Shown here: piece after piece, positions 57,786 to 64,000 of the stretch
Layout of the letters: each line of letters begins with the position of its first letter
Position numbering within the stretch: the stretch's first letter is position 1
Assembly (NCBI GenBank): GCA_045540115.1
Contig: JAZQGR010000075.1
Location: forward strand, 1 to 64,000
Source of the DNA: Colimorpha_A sp045540115
Lineage (GTDB): Bacteria; Bacillota; Clostridia; Oscillospirales; CAG-272
Direction of reading: 5' to 3'
Length of the DNA stretch: 64,000 bases
Notes under the pieces: model-generated
Databases searched by the model: none
The model's input: the letters and a program-made list of their open reading frames with translations, nothing else
What the model was told of the DNA's origin: nothing
Program-made: the position numbers and the translations under genes

Positions 57786-58394
57786 TTAAATCTGCCCATT
57801 GGGAGCCAAAAGCGAAGAAAAAGTGATCTTTTTTCCGGTTAAGAGCTCACATTCTTCGTCATCGTGGGTTATAACGAGAACGGTTCTGTTACTCAGATAT
57901 TCCGTCAGGATATCAGCTGCAAGCACTCTCGTATCGGGATCGAGCCCGGTAAACGGCTCGTCCAAAAGTGCAAAGGAGCCTTTATTTTCGAAAGCGAAAA
58001 CGACGGCGCGAACGATCGATACACGGCGTGCCATGCCGCCCGAAAGCTCGCTTGGGAGTTTTTTCATATCCTCGTCGGTGAAAAGTAAGCGTGAGAGAAG
58101 CTCATATCCAAGTCGCTTTCCCTCGTCCGTGCGGCAAATTGCACTCACGTTACCGTAAGCTGTAAGGGAAGGAAGTAACCGTGATTCCTGAAACAAAACG
58201 ACCGGGGCGCCGTTAATCCCGTTTATTGAACCGCTATCTGCCTTTTCAAGTCCGCAGATTATTAGTCCAAGCGTTGTTTTTCCACAGCCTGATGCTCCGG
58301 ACAGACAAGTGAAGCCGTTTTCGAGCTCCAAAGACGGAATAACAAAGAGAAGCTTACCCGAAAATGATTTTCTAACGTTTTCAAGCCTTACCAT
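57786..58394 (-). CDS. ABC transporter ATP-binding protein, SsuB/TauB-like
   Basis: This 202-residue ATPase has Walker A GASGCGKTT (about 33), the signature LSGGMARR, and Walker B FALLDEPFTGLDP. It is shorter than typical SsuB, lacking some of the C-terminal region. It overlaps the permease gene by 14 bp. Together with the permease and the substrate-binding lipoprotein it forms an importer for an unknown small organic substrate. Confidence 0.88.
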   Translation of the reverse strand: MVRLENVRKSFSGKLLFVIPSLELENGFTCLSGASGCGKTTLGLIICGLEKADSGSINGINGAPVVLFQESRLLPSLTAYGNVSAICRTDEGKRLGYELLSRLLFTDEDMKKLPSELSGGMARRVSIVRAVVFAFENKGSFALLDEPFTGLDPDTRVLAADILTEYLSNRTVLVITHDDEECELLTGKKITFSSLLAPNGQI

Positions 58395-59166
58395 TTGCGC
58401 TCTCCTTTCCGGATATAGTCTTAATAACAGCGCGGAAAATAAGCTCCATAATGACCGAAAGAATTATGATAGCAACTGTGTAAGCGAACATATCGACCGT
58501 TTCAAGATATGTTTTTGCGGTAAGAAGCCCGTTTCCGAGCGTATTATTTGTACCGCAAAGCACCTCTGCGGCGATCCCCGCCTTCCAACCGAGACCCATA
58601 GCAGTTACAAGCGCTGTAAGATAAGAGGGCAGGACTGATGGAACGTAAAGCGAGATTATACGCTTGAAAAAAGGCATTTTATAAGCATTTGCCATTTCAA
58701 TAAGCTCGGGATCAACGTTCCGGAGAGCGTTTTTGAGCGCACTCCAAACGATAGGAGTTATCATAAGTACGGAAATGAGAACGGGGATCTCGGAATTATC
58801 CATCCAGATAAACGCGAGAATTATAAAAGAAGCGACGGGGGTAGCCTTTATGACCGTGTTGAGTGGTGAAAACAGAATATCCGCGCCCTTGATAAACGCG
58901 CTCAGCGTTCCGAGAAGGGTTCCGATCAATGCACCTCCGATAAAGCCCTTAAATATGCTTAAAAGCGAATTTCCTGCATATTCATAAAAGGTCTTTTCAC
59001 CCATCATTTCAAAAAGCCTCTTGAAGGTGACGGACGGGGAGGGAAGAACGTACCTCATTCCTACCTTGTATGAAAAAAAGTCCCAAAGCGCCGTCCAAAA
59101 GACGGCGCTTATAAGGAAATATACTGTTTTTTTGACGAGATTACCTCTTGTAGTAGAGCGACTCAT
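58381..59166 (-). CDS. ABC transporter permease, SsuC/TauC-like
   Basis: This 261-residue membrane protein has about six hydrophobic segments and the conserved EAA-type loop (YKMPFFKRIISLYVPSVLPS) of ABC-type permeases of the nitrate/sulfonate/taurine class. The start is ATG 59166, 9 bp after GGAGGAG, inside the end of the substrate-binding gene (26-bp overlap). An upstream frame from 59226 is rejected because it has no ribosome binding site and lies inside another gene. Confidence 0.9.
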   Translation of the reverse strand: MSRSTTRGNLVKKTVYFLISAVFWTALWDFFSYKVGMRYVLPSPSVTFKRLFEMMGEKTFYEYAGNSLLSIFKGFIGGALIGTLLGTLSAFIKGADILFSPLNTVIKATPVASFIILAFIWMDNSEIPVLISVLMITPIVWSALKNALRNVDPELIEMANAYKMPFFKRIISLYVPSVLPSYLTALVTAMGLGWKAGIAAEVLCGTNNTLGNGLLTAKTYLETVDMFAYTVAIIILSVIMELIFRAVIKTISGKESANGKA

Positions 59167-60118
59167 TTGGCATTGCTCCTCCGACAGACTGAGGATTTGC
59201 GTTATAGAGAACGGTGTAGAAGGCATTGAGGTAGTTTACCATCTCGCTACCCTCGATAAATACGATATTGCATCTCGGGATCGCAAGAGCGGCGACGGGA
59301 GCTGCGGGGATGATTTCGTTAGCTGCGATCATAACAGATGCTTCTGCGGGATTATCATTTACGTATTTGACAGATGCCTTATATTCGTCAAGGAACTGAG
59401 AAACCTTTTCGGGATACTTTTCGGCGATCGACTTCTTGACTACGATACAGCCCTGAACAGCCTTGTTTTCACTGATCTTGTCCCATTCTTTTGTTATATC
59501 GAGCGCAACGCGGAGGTTGGCGTTCTTAGTAAGGGAAGCGGTAATCTGAGGCTCGGGGAGCATGATGATATCGACTTTACTTTCGGCCGCAAGGGTAGAC
59601 AGTTCAGCGGGAGTGCCGTACCACTTGATATTAACCTTATCCTTAAGACCGTTTTTCTCGAGAATGTATGCGAGCATATATTCGGGAGTTGCGCCCTGAC
59701 CGTAAGCGTGTATTGTCTTACCCTCGAGATCGGAAACGGAATTGATCGTGGTTCCGTTTTCCATAATATAGAGAACTCCGAGAGTATTGATAGCCGCAAC
59801 AACGTACGCGCCCTCTGTCTTCTTGTTAACAACAGCCGCAAGGTTTACGGGAACAGCCGCGATATCGAGCTGCTGACCGAGGAGCTTTGCGGAAATCGCG
59901 GTCGCATCGTTAAAAAGCTCAAAGGTGTACTTTTCATCGGTAAGATTATCGTTTATGAGCTTGCCCATTCCCATTCCGGTCGGGCCTTTGATGGTTCCGA
60001 CCTTGAGAGAGTAGCTGTCACCCTTGTCGCCTTTTTCTGCGGGCGAGCAGGATGCGAAAGAAAGCATAAGCATTGAAATTGCTAAGATTACGGAAAAGAT
60101 TCTGACTGTTTTTTTCAT
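59141..60118 (-). CDS. ABC transporter substrate-binding lipoprotein, SsuA/THI5-like
   Basis: This 325-residue lipoprotein (lipobox FASC, Cys24) captures the substrate outside the membrane. The mature part has the periplasmic-binding fold: VGTIKGPTGMGMGKL near residue 40, AVPVNLAAVV, the INSVSDLEGKTIHAYGQG segment and MLPEPQITASL. Family proteins bind sulfonates, nitrate, thiamine precursors or similar; the substrate is not evident. The N-terminal GPTGMGMGKL motif is typical of this class. It leads the three-gene operon. Confidence 0.87.
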   Translation of the reverse strand: MKKTVRIFSVILAISMLMLSFASCSPAEKGDKGDSYSLKVGTIKGPTGMGMGKLINDNLTDEKYTFELFNDATAISAKLLGQQLDIAAVPVNLAAVVNKKTEGAYVVAAINTLGVLYIMENGTTINSVSDLEGKTIHAYGQGATPEYMLAYILEKNGLKDKVNIKWYGTPAELSTLAAESKVDIIMLPEPQITASLTKNANLRVALDITKEWDKISENKAVQGCIVVKKSIAEKYPEKVSQFLDEYKASVKYVNDNPAEASVMIAANEIIPAAPVAALAIPRCNIVFIEGSEMVNYLNAFYTVLYNANPQSVGGAMPNESLYYKR

Positions 60119-60142
60119 GGTAATTTATCCTTTGCAAGTGAT

Positions 60143-60158
60143 ATTATAAGTCAAATGA
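60143..60158 (-). promoter_or_regulatory. -10 and regulator half-site of the SsuABC-like operon
   Basis: The minus strand has TATAAT (60143-60148) just below TCATTTGA (60151-60158), the palindromic core of the Crp/Fnr operator at 60816-60831. No consensus -35 is seen, which would fit a regulated promoter. The motif overlaps the crp-like stop codon. Confidence 0.45.
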
Positions 60159-60801
60159 TATCAGATAGTCCGACGGGATCGATGACGGCAACGCCTTTTC
60201 CGCTGACCGATATAAGCCCCATTTCCGTCAGCTCTTCAAGAGCGCGGTAAAGGGATGCGCGACCTATTCCGAGAGCTGACGCAAGCTTGACCTTGGTCTG
60301 GGCTATGCTGTTTCCCTCGCGGAGTAGAAATGCAGCAACCTTTTGAGTAACGGACGGTGCGGAAAGCTCCGACATTCTTCTGTTAAGAAAACGAATCTTA
60401 CCGGAAAGGAAAGCAATATAGGATAGTGCAAACCCGTTGTCCTTGCGTACAAGCTCGGAAATAAGCTCTATCGGAAGAAAGAAAGCGGATGCGTCACCTT
60501 CGGCGTTAAGCACGGTAACGTCCTCGCTATCTTCACTGAAAAGGGAAGCGGCGCCAAAAACCCTTCCTTTTTCAAGCCTCTGGAGCAGGACGGGCATGCC
60601 GCTGCCTTTTCGAAAAACAAGAACACTTCCCGAAAGGATCAGATAAAGTCCGAGACCTCTTGAAGAGATCTCCATACTGTCGGTCGCATGAACTGTCTTG
60701 CAACGCGAATCGTTCAATATTTCAGTAAGAGTATCCTCGGAAAGGGAGCTGAATATTGGATGCTTTTTCAGCAAAGCCGCGATTTCACCGTTAACTATCA
60801 T
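60151..60801 (-). CDS. Crp/Fnr family transcriptional regulator
   Basis: This 216-residue regulator has an N-terminal cyclic-nucleotide-binding-like sensor domain (about 8-120, beta barrel) and a C-terminal winged helix (about 145-210, VKLASALGIGRASLYRALEELTEMGLI). It lacks the Fnr-type cysteine cluster, so it probably senses a small molecule or heme. The start is ATG 60801; a longer TTG frame overlaps the ribosome binding site. It is upstream of the SsuABC-like operon and probably controls it. Its own promoter carries a palindrome at the start. Confidence 0.9.
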   Translation of the reverse strand: MIVNGEIAALLKKHPIFSSLSEDTLTEILNDSRCKTVHATDSMEISSRGLGLYLILSGSVLVFRKGSGMPVLLQRLEKGRVFGAASLFSEDSEDVTVLNAEGDASAFFLPIELISELVRKDNGFALSYIAFLSGKIRFLNRRMSELSAPSVTQKVAAFLLREGNSIAQTKVKLASALGIGRASLYRALEELTEMGLISVSGKGVAVIDPVGLSDII

Positions 60802-60815
60802 ATCATTCTCCAAAA

Positions 60816-60831
60816 TGTCTCATTTGAGACA
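60816..60831. promoter_or_regulatory. Palindromic operator of the Crp/Fnr regulator
   Basis: TGTCTCATTTGAGACA is a perfect 16-bp palindrome at the predicted transcription start, suggesting autorepression. The left half recurs, over 11 bases, in the ispD promoter, and the 8-base core recurs at 60151-60158. Confidence 0.78.
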
Positions 60832-60836
60832 CTGAC

Positions 60837-60865
60837 ATTATATCATTCTCGAGAATAATTGTCAA
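60837..60865 (-). promoter_or_regulatory. Perfect-consensus promoter of the Crp/Fnr gene
   Basis: The minus strand reads TTGACA, 17 bp, TATAAT. The spacer holds ATTCTCGAGAAT (60845-60856), a second perfect palindrome. Confidence 0.85.
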
Positions 60866-60893
60866 TAGTTTTGAAAAAAATATACAGTAAATA

Positions 60894-61850
60894 TTAATAA
60901 ACCTTATTAATTCCCTCGCCCGTATTGATAAACGATCTGATATTGTCACAAAGAATACCGATCATACGGTGTCTTGCCTCAATTGATACCCATGCGGCGT
61001 GAGGGGTTATGATACAGTTGTCGAGCGTGAGCAGAGGATTGTCTTTTTCGGGCGGCTCCTTGACCATAACGTCGATTCCCGCGCCGGAAAGAGTTCCGTC
61101 GGTCAGCGCGGTATAGAGGTCTGCTTCGTTAATGACCGCGCCGCGCGAGGTGTTGATAAGATATGCGCCCTTCTTCATTTTGGAGAAAAACTCGGAATTG
61201 ACCATTCCCCTCGTTTCATCTGTGAGAGGGCAATGGATCGATACGAAATCGGATTCGGAAAGAAGAGTATCTCTATCGGTAAATTCGATTTCGTTAACAA
61301 CCTCGTTTTTTACACTTCTTCGGTATGCGAGGACTCTCATTCCGAAAGCGGCGCAAAGCTTGGCGAATCTCATGCCGATCGCGCCGCAGCCGTAAACGCC
61401 TACGGTTTTTCCTTCAAGCTCGACGTAAGGGATGTTCTGATAAGCAAAATCGGGGCGTCCCGTCCAGGTTCCGCTGAGCACCGCCTTGCGGTAGAGATCG
61501 ATTCTCGTCGACACCGCAAGCATAAGAGAAAAGGCGAACTGCGATACGGACGAGGTCGAATAACCGGGTATATTGCAGACCTCAACTCCGTGAGCACGGC
61601 AGGCAGGAACGTCTATCATGTCATATCCCGTGCCGAATGCTGATATAAATTTAAGGTTGGGGCACTTATTAAGAACCTCCTCGGTTATATGCATACGGTT
61701 AGTGATAACGATATCTGCGTCGCCGATGCGCTCGGCAACCTGACTTTCCTCGCTTCTGTCATACACGGTATAACTGCCAAATTCGCCGAAAAAGCTCCAA
61801 TCAAGGTCTCCGGGATTTACGGCAAAGCCGTCAAGAACAACTGTTTTCAT
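60894..61850 (-). CDS. D-2-hydroxyacid dehydrogenase (NAD-binding)
   Basis: This 318-residue dehydrogenase has the NAD fold GVYGCGAIGMRFAKL (about 145), the catalytic Arg and Glu region, and the signature HAAWVSIEARHRM that ends the catalytic His. Substrate class is likely glycerate, phosphoglycerate or another 2-hydroxy acid; it lacks the C-terminal ACT of SerA. The start is ATG 61850 after GGAGG. It stands alone, divergent from the LCP gene. Confidence 0.92.
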   Translation of the reverse strand: MKTVVLDGFAVNPGDLDWSFFGEFGSYTVYDRSEESQVAERIGDADIVITNRMHITEEVLNKCPNLKFISAFGTGYDMIDVPACRAHGVEVCNIPGYSTSSVSQFAFSLMLAVSTRIDLYRKAVLSGTWTGRPDFAYQNIPYVELEGKTVGVYGCGAIGMRFAKLCAAFGMRVLAYRRSVKNEVVNEIEFTDRDTLLSESDFVSIHCPLTDETRGMVNSEFFSKMKKGAYLINTSRGAVINEADLYTALTDGTLSGAGIDVMVKEPPEKDNPLLTLDNCIITPHAAWVSIEARHRMIGILCDNIRSFINTGEGINKVY

Positions 61851-61918
61851 AAAAACCTCCAAATCTTATTTTCAAGTAAAATTTTACAATATATAAATAA
61901 ATGCGACATCAATAGGTC

Positions 61919-61947
61919 TTGACAATTGTCGAATAAAATGATACGAT
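61919..61947 (+). promoter_or_regulatory. Promoter of the LCP gene
   Basis: TTGACA, 17 bp, TACGAT. The -35 overlaps GACAATTGTC (61921-61930), a perfect palindrome. Confidence 0.6.
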
Positions 61948-61994
61948 AATACGGAATGATTATGCGATTGTGTTCGCAAAGAAAGGCAAGCTTA

Positions 61995-63389
61995 ATGGAT
62001 AATCAAAAGAATAATGCGGGATTCGGCTCGTCCTTGCATACGAAAGCGAGAAGGGTTCGAACTCGTAAGGCACTTAAGATAGTACTCGTTACCCTCATTT
62101 CGCTTCTTCTAATAATAACGTGCGCGGGCGTTGCAATAATTATGCCGCTTCTTCAGGCGTACAATAAGAGTTACGTAAAGGTTGATTTTATTACTCGCGA
62201 TCCCAATTATACTTTCGTAATTCCTCCGATAATGAGCAATACCGAGGGCAGACCATTTGCCGGTGAAAACGGAAATTGGTGGATAGGAGATTACGATACA
62301 GGTATCGCAGTCCAATACGGCGAAGCCGAAACAGATGAAAACGGCGATGAATTTATTCCTGTTGCAAATGAACCCGTTATCGGCGAAAACGGAAACTGGA
62401 TAATCGGAAGCGCCGACACCGGCGTAAAGGCTGATATTACCACATCAATGCCCGAGCCTCCTCCCGTAACTACGGGACCTGACGGAAACACGGGATCGAC
62501 CGGCACGGGGAAGCCCGTTACGGTAAACGGTATTTATAAGGTCGAAAAGAAGGATCCCGATATCGAGAATATTCTTCTTGTCGGTACCGACAGCCGAAAT
62601 ATGTCCTCTCTTAAGGGACGCTCCGATACGATGATCGTCTGCTCCTACAATAAGAGAACAGGTCAGGCGAAGCTCGTTTCCTTCATGAGAGATACGCTCG
62701 TTCCGATCGAAGGACTTGGCAGCAATGGCGGAATACTTTGGCAGCGTCTTAACGCTACATTCTCGCTCAGCGGTATCGCCTGCACGATAAATACGATAAA
62801 TCAGCTCTTCGGGCTCGATATTCAGCGATTCGTTATTATAAACTTTCAGGGAACCGAAAAGCTGATTGATTCGTGTGGCGGTGTAAACGTCAAGCTTACG
62901 AACACCCCGAACGATCCGCGTGGAGAGGTTCAATGGATTCAGAACTCGGGCTATAAGGTTATCGATAATGGAGACGGAACCTACCATCTTGACGGTGCGG
63001 CGGCGCTGATACACATGCGTCAGAGATATGGAAGCTCCGACGTTCAGAGAACGAACAGACAGAGAAAGGTGCTCATGGCACTTTTCCAGCAGGTCGTCGG
63101 ATCGCGCGATATAACGGAAATATACGATCTTGTGCGTAACGCGTTTAATTCAAAAATGTTCCAGACGAACATCCCGATAGACGAAATGCTCAACCTTGCT
63201 GCAAGCGTTGCCTCAAACGGCGCGAATATGAGTATCGGATCACACAGGATCCCGACATCCTATTGGAGCATTTACTTCCACATGGGTAAGCAGGAGGAGG
63301 TAAAGAAGGGACAGGGCGGAGCGCAGGTCCTTCAGATAAACTTCGTAGAACAGAAGGCAAAGGTTCAGGAATATATTTACGGTAAATAA
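61995..63389 (+). CDS. LytR-CpsA-Psr (LCP) family wall-polymer ligase
   Basis: This 464-residue protein would attach teichoic-acid-like or capsule polymers to peptidoglycan. A membrane segment at about 28-52 is followed by an unusual spacer with two copies of GENGNWxIGxxDTG (about 90-103 and 130-143) and a Thr/Gly linker. The LCP catalytic domain follows from about 185 (LLVGTDSRNMSS, GRSDTMIVCSYN, RDTLVPI, and the RQRYGSSDVQRTNRQRKVL segment). The start is ATG 61995 after AAAGGC. The duplicated spacer motif is the notable feature. A strong terminator ends the gene. Confidence 0.9.
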   Translation: MDNQKNNAGFGSSLHTKARRVRTRKALKIVLVTLISLLLIITCAGVAIIMPLLQAYNKSYVKVDFITRDPNYTFVIPPIMSNTEGRPFAGENGNWWIGDYDTGIAVQYGEAETDENGDEFIPVANEPVIGENGNWIIGSADTGVKADITTSMPEPPPVTTGPDGNTGSTGTGKPVTVNGIYKVEKKDPDIENILLVGTDSRNMSSLKGRSDTMIVCSYNKRTGQAKLVSFMRDTLVPIEGLGSNGGILWQRLNATFSLSGIACTINTINQLFGLDIQRFVIINFQGTEKLIDSCGGVNVKLTNTPNDPRGEVQWIQNSGYKVIDNGDGTYHLDGAAALIHMRQRYGSSDVQRTNRQRKVLMALFQQVVGSRDITEIYDLVRNAFNSKMFQTNIPIDEMLNLAASVASNGANMSIGSHRIPTSYWSIYFHMGKQEEVKKGQGGAQVLQINFVEQKAKVQEYIYGK

Positions 63390-63397
63390 AAACAGGT

Positions 63398-63429
63398 GGG
63401 CGCCACGTAAAAGTGGCGCTCATTTTTTT
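63398..63429 (+). terminator. Terminator of the LCP gene
   Basis: GCGCCAC/GTGGCGC hairpin followed by CATTTTTTT. It abuts the converging queT gene. Confidence 0.88.
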
Positions 63430-63919
63430 ACTTTTTCAGTTGTTCTTTAAGATATTTGGGCATCGCCTTCAGGAGAAGCAGACCGAGAACCCCGCAGGAA
63501 AGAAGCTCACCGATAAACACGGTAAGGGCAAAGAAGGGAATGCCGCCGCCAAAGCAGTAAACGTACTTGAGAACAAGCGGGACGACTACGGTGTTGGCAA
63601 GGATCGGAGGAATCGGTGCAAGATATATCGATACTCGACCTAAATAATAAGTACCGACGGCGCCGATGAGCGTTGCAATGCTTCCGAAAAGAACGTCAAG
63701 GGGAAGCGCACCGAACAAGAAATTGGAAAGTGCGCAGCCGAAGAACAGCCCGGGAATCGCCGCAGGAGTGAAAAACGGCAGGATCGTCAGCGCCTCCGAA
63801 AGGCGAAGCTGAATTATGCCTCGGTCAAGATGAAACATCGCGCTGACACCTGTCAGAACAACGTAGAGCGCGGCGATAAGCGCCGCCTTGGTGATGAATA
63901 GGGTTTTGCTTTTTTTCAT
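63428..63919 (-). CDS. queT: QueT-type queuosine precursor transporter
   Basis: This 163-residue membrane protein with five to six hydrophobic segments matches the QueT (ECF S component) family, proposed to import queuosine precursors. RLSEALTILPFFTPAAIPGLFF near 40 and DVLFGSIATLIGA near 80 are hallmarks. The upstream preQ1-I riboswitch is strong independent support. It would work with a shared ECF energising module encoded elsewhere. Start follows AAAGGAG 10 bp upstream. Confidence 0.93.
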   Translation of the reverse strand: MKKSKTLFITKAALIAALYVVLTGVSAMFHLDRGIIQLRLSEALTILPFFTPAAIPGLFFGCALSNFLFGALPLDVLFGSIATLIGAVGTYYLGRVSIYLAPIPPILANTVVVPLVLKYVYCFGGGIPFFALTVFIGELLSCGVLGLLLLKAMPKYLKEQLKK

Positions 63920-63928
63920 TTTGAAAAT

Positions 63929-63974
63929 ACTCCTTTAGTTTTGTTTTAAGTGAGGAAGGTCTCGAACTCACTGG
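63929..63974 (-). promoter_or_regulatory. preQ1-I riboswitch upstream of queT
   Basis: On the minus strand, AGTGAG and CTCACT form the P1 stem around loop TTCGAGACCTTC (compare the GTTC-AG core of the class). The A-rich tail with AAACTAAAGGAG can fold back into the loop and hide the ribosome binding site. A -10-like TAAAAT lies at 63980-63985; the -35 is at or beyond the window edge. Confidence 0.85.
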
Positions 63975-64000
63975 AAAACATTTTAACATATTACTTTGCT

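Noticed and set aside
62052..62072. T-loop-like GGTTCGAACTC suggesting a tRNA
   Set aside because: It lies inside the LCP gene near its start and no acceptor, D or anticodon stems surround it.

Overview
The window looks like a piece of chromosome from an uncultured, spore-forming, Gram-positive-type bacterium of the class Clostridia, probably gut or rumen associated and close to the Oscillospirales or Christensenellales. This placement is inferred from gene content, not from a search. The evidence is the sporulation genes ylbJ, yqfC, yqfD and a SpoIIIE-type translocase, an LytR-CpsA-Psr wall ligase, several Thr-rich BspA-type lipoproteins, the neighbouring minD and methylglyoxal-synthase-like genes, strong AGGAGG ribosome binding sites, near-consensus sigma-A promoters, and U-tailed hairpin terminators between almost all transcription units. 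I found no rRNA, tRNA, CRISPR array, prophage or complete insertion sequence.

Layout. 1-6.2 kb: an organophosphate-type MFS transporter, the rpsF-ssb-rpsR operon, a lytic transglycosylase lipoprotein, an isopropylmalate/Re-citrate-synthase-like enzyme and ylbJ. 6.2-13.3 kb: one operon, yqfC-yqfD-phoH-ybeY-era-recO-mutS2. 13.3-19.7 kb: an AraC regulator divergent from a Gfo/Idh/MocA dehydrogenase, then uppP-ftsK-GNAT on the minus strand and a half-size TauE/SafE protein. 19.6-22.8 kb: a two-gene TerB_N plus DUF2791-like ATPase unit with a perfect-consensus promoter. 22.8-27.6 kb: hpf, dagK-glpK and guaB, the last two units diverging around a 15-bp perfect inverted repeat. 27.6-31.6 kb: two surface or secreted proteins. 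31.8-36.2 kb: operon yqeG-rlmA-acyltransferase-pepF. 36.3-40 kb: a tandem pair of MutS-like ATPases and a ThuA protein. 40-43.4 kb: a four-gene immunity-like cluster with a SUKH-type protein but no visible toxin. 43.4-47.7 kb: a Znu-type metal ABC transporter under a Fur-family box, then typA and a DUF2809 protein. 47.7-49.5 kb: a cluster of hairpin repeats, then a BspA-type lipoprotein preceded by a strongly structured leader RNA that ends in an intrinsic terminator. 49.6-56.2 kb: trpS, two uncharacterised genes, mscL, a ROK glucokinase, a methylglyoxal-synthase-like gene, minD and rpe. 56.3-61 kb: ispD-ispF, an SsuABC-like transporter and a Crp/Fnr regulator, tied together by a shared DNA motif. 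61-64 kb: a hydroxyacid dehydrogenase, an LCP protein and queT under a preQ1-I riboswitch.

Most of the window is housekeeping (translation, DNA repair, ribosome maturation, cell envelope, isoprenoid precursors). The parts that best deserve experiments are the structured leader at 48064-48210, the TerB_N/ATPase pair, the tandem MutS-like ATPases, the immunity-like cluster, the Crp/Fnr operator set and the dagK/guaB inverted repeat.
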